Positions 6,251 through 6,398 of a stretch of DNA of 6,398 nt are shown in pieces. This stretch comes from an uncultured Oscillospiraceae bacterium. GTDB lineage: Bacteria > Bacillota > Clostridia > Oscillospirales > Acutalibacteraceae. The translations under genes were made by a program, and so were the position numbers. Every line of letters starts with the position of its first letter. The stretch's first letter is position 1. The notes below the pieces were generated by a model. The model was not told the DNA's origin. It worked only from the letters and a program-made list of their open reading frames with translations, and did no database searches. The stretch lies in the NCBI GenBank assembly GCA_958451705.1, contig CAUDRD010000099.1, forward strand, positions 1-6,398, read 5' to 3'.

Positions 6251-6397
6251 CTACCTCTCATATACACAATTCAGATTAAACTCCATATTTATTTCAGCCT
6301 GAATTATAAGATATTCAACTTTTCCGTAAACTTTTTCTTTTCCGCTAAAAGTCACCTTTTCCAATAAATTAAAATCGTCACTGAAATATGCGGTTAT
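6251..6397 (-). CDS. Partial C-terminal end of an unrecognised protein
   Basis: A reading frame enters from the right edge and runs 48 codons to a TAG at 6253-6251. The start codon lies outside the window. The visible end alternates charged and hydrophobic residues (for example EKVYGKVEYLIIQAEINMEF), as expected for beta strands, and finishes NLNCVYER. The DNA is very AT-rich, so 48 codons without a stop is mildly informative, and the composition looks protein-like rather than random. I do not recognise the family. No clear hairpin follows the stop, although the symmetrical terminator at 6038-6074 could serve it. It could still be a chance open frame. Confidence 0.4.
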   Translation of the reverse strand: MTAYFSDDFNLLEKVTFSGKEKVYGKVEYLIIQAEINMEFNLNCVYER

Positions 6398-6398
6398 T

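Overview
The window fits a low-to-mid G+C member of the Firmicutes, most likely class Clostridia. The signs are AT-rich intergenic DNA, strong AGGAGG-type ribosome binding sites, a tRNA with an encoded CCA end, a lipoprotein of the Cthe_2159 type, and a sensor kinase with the 'DAGHEIKTPL' H-box common in gut Clostridia. Genus-level placement is not possible from the sequence alone.

Layout. Positions 1-471 are noncoding. They hold a good leftward promoter at the far left (its gene lies outside the window), a terminator-like hairpin at about 91-137, and the terminator of the leftward operon at 401-431. Positions 472-3715 are a tight three-gene operon on the minus strand, transcribed in this order: a VTC-type polyphosphate polymerase domain protein (3715-3008), a DUF4956 membrane protein (3015-2320, overlapping by 8 bases), and a large lipoprotein with beta-helix carbohydrate-binding repeats (2307-472). 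A divergent intergenic region of 212 bases separates this operon from a plus-strand two-component system: an OmpR-type response regulator (3928-4602) and its histidine kinase (4599-5831, overlapping by 4 bases). A tRNA-Thr(CGT) with its own promoter and a very symmetrical terminator lies at 5963-6038. The rest is AT-rich spacer, followed by what looks like the C-terminal end of a minus-strand gene entering from the right edge (6251-6397).

How the genes may work together. The VTC-like catalytic domain is cytosolic and has no membrane anchor of its own. DUF4956 would supply the membrane part, and the lipoprotein would sit outside the membrane and bind a polysaccharide. The divergently transcribed two-component system is a natural candidate regulator of the cassette. 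The order, overlaps and domain assignments are visible in the sequence. The idea of a membrane phosphate-polymer or cell-surface system under two-component control is inference. This cassette is the most interesting thing in the window.
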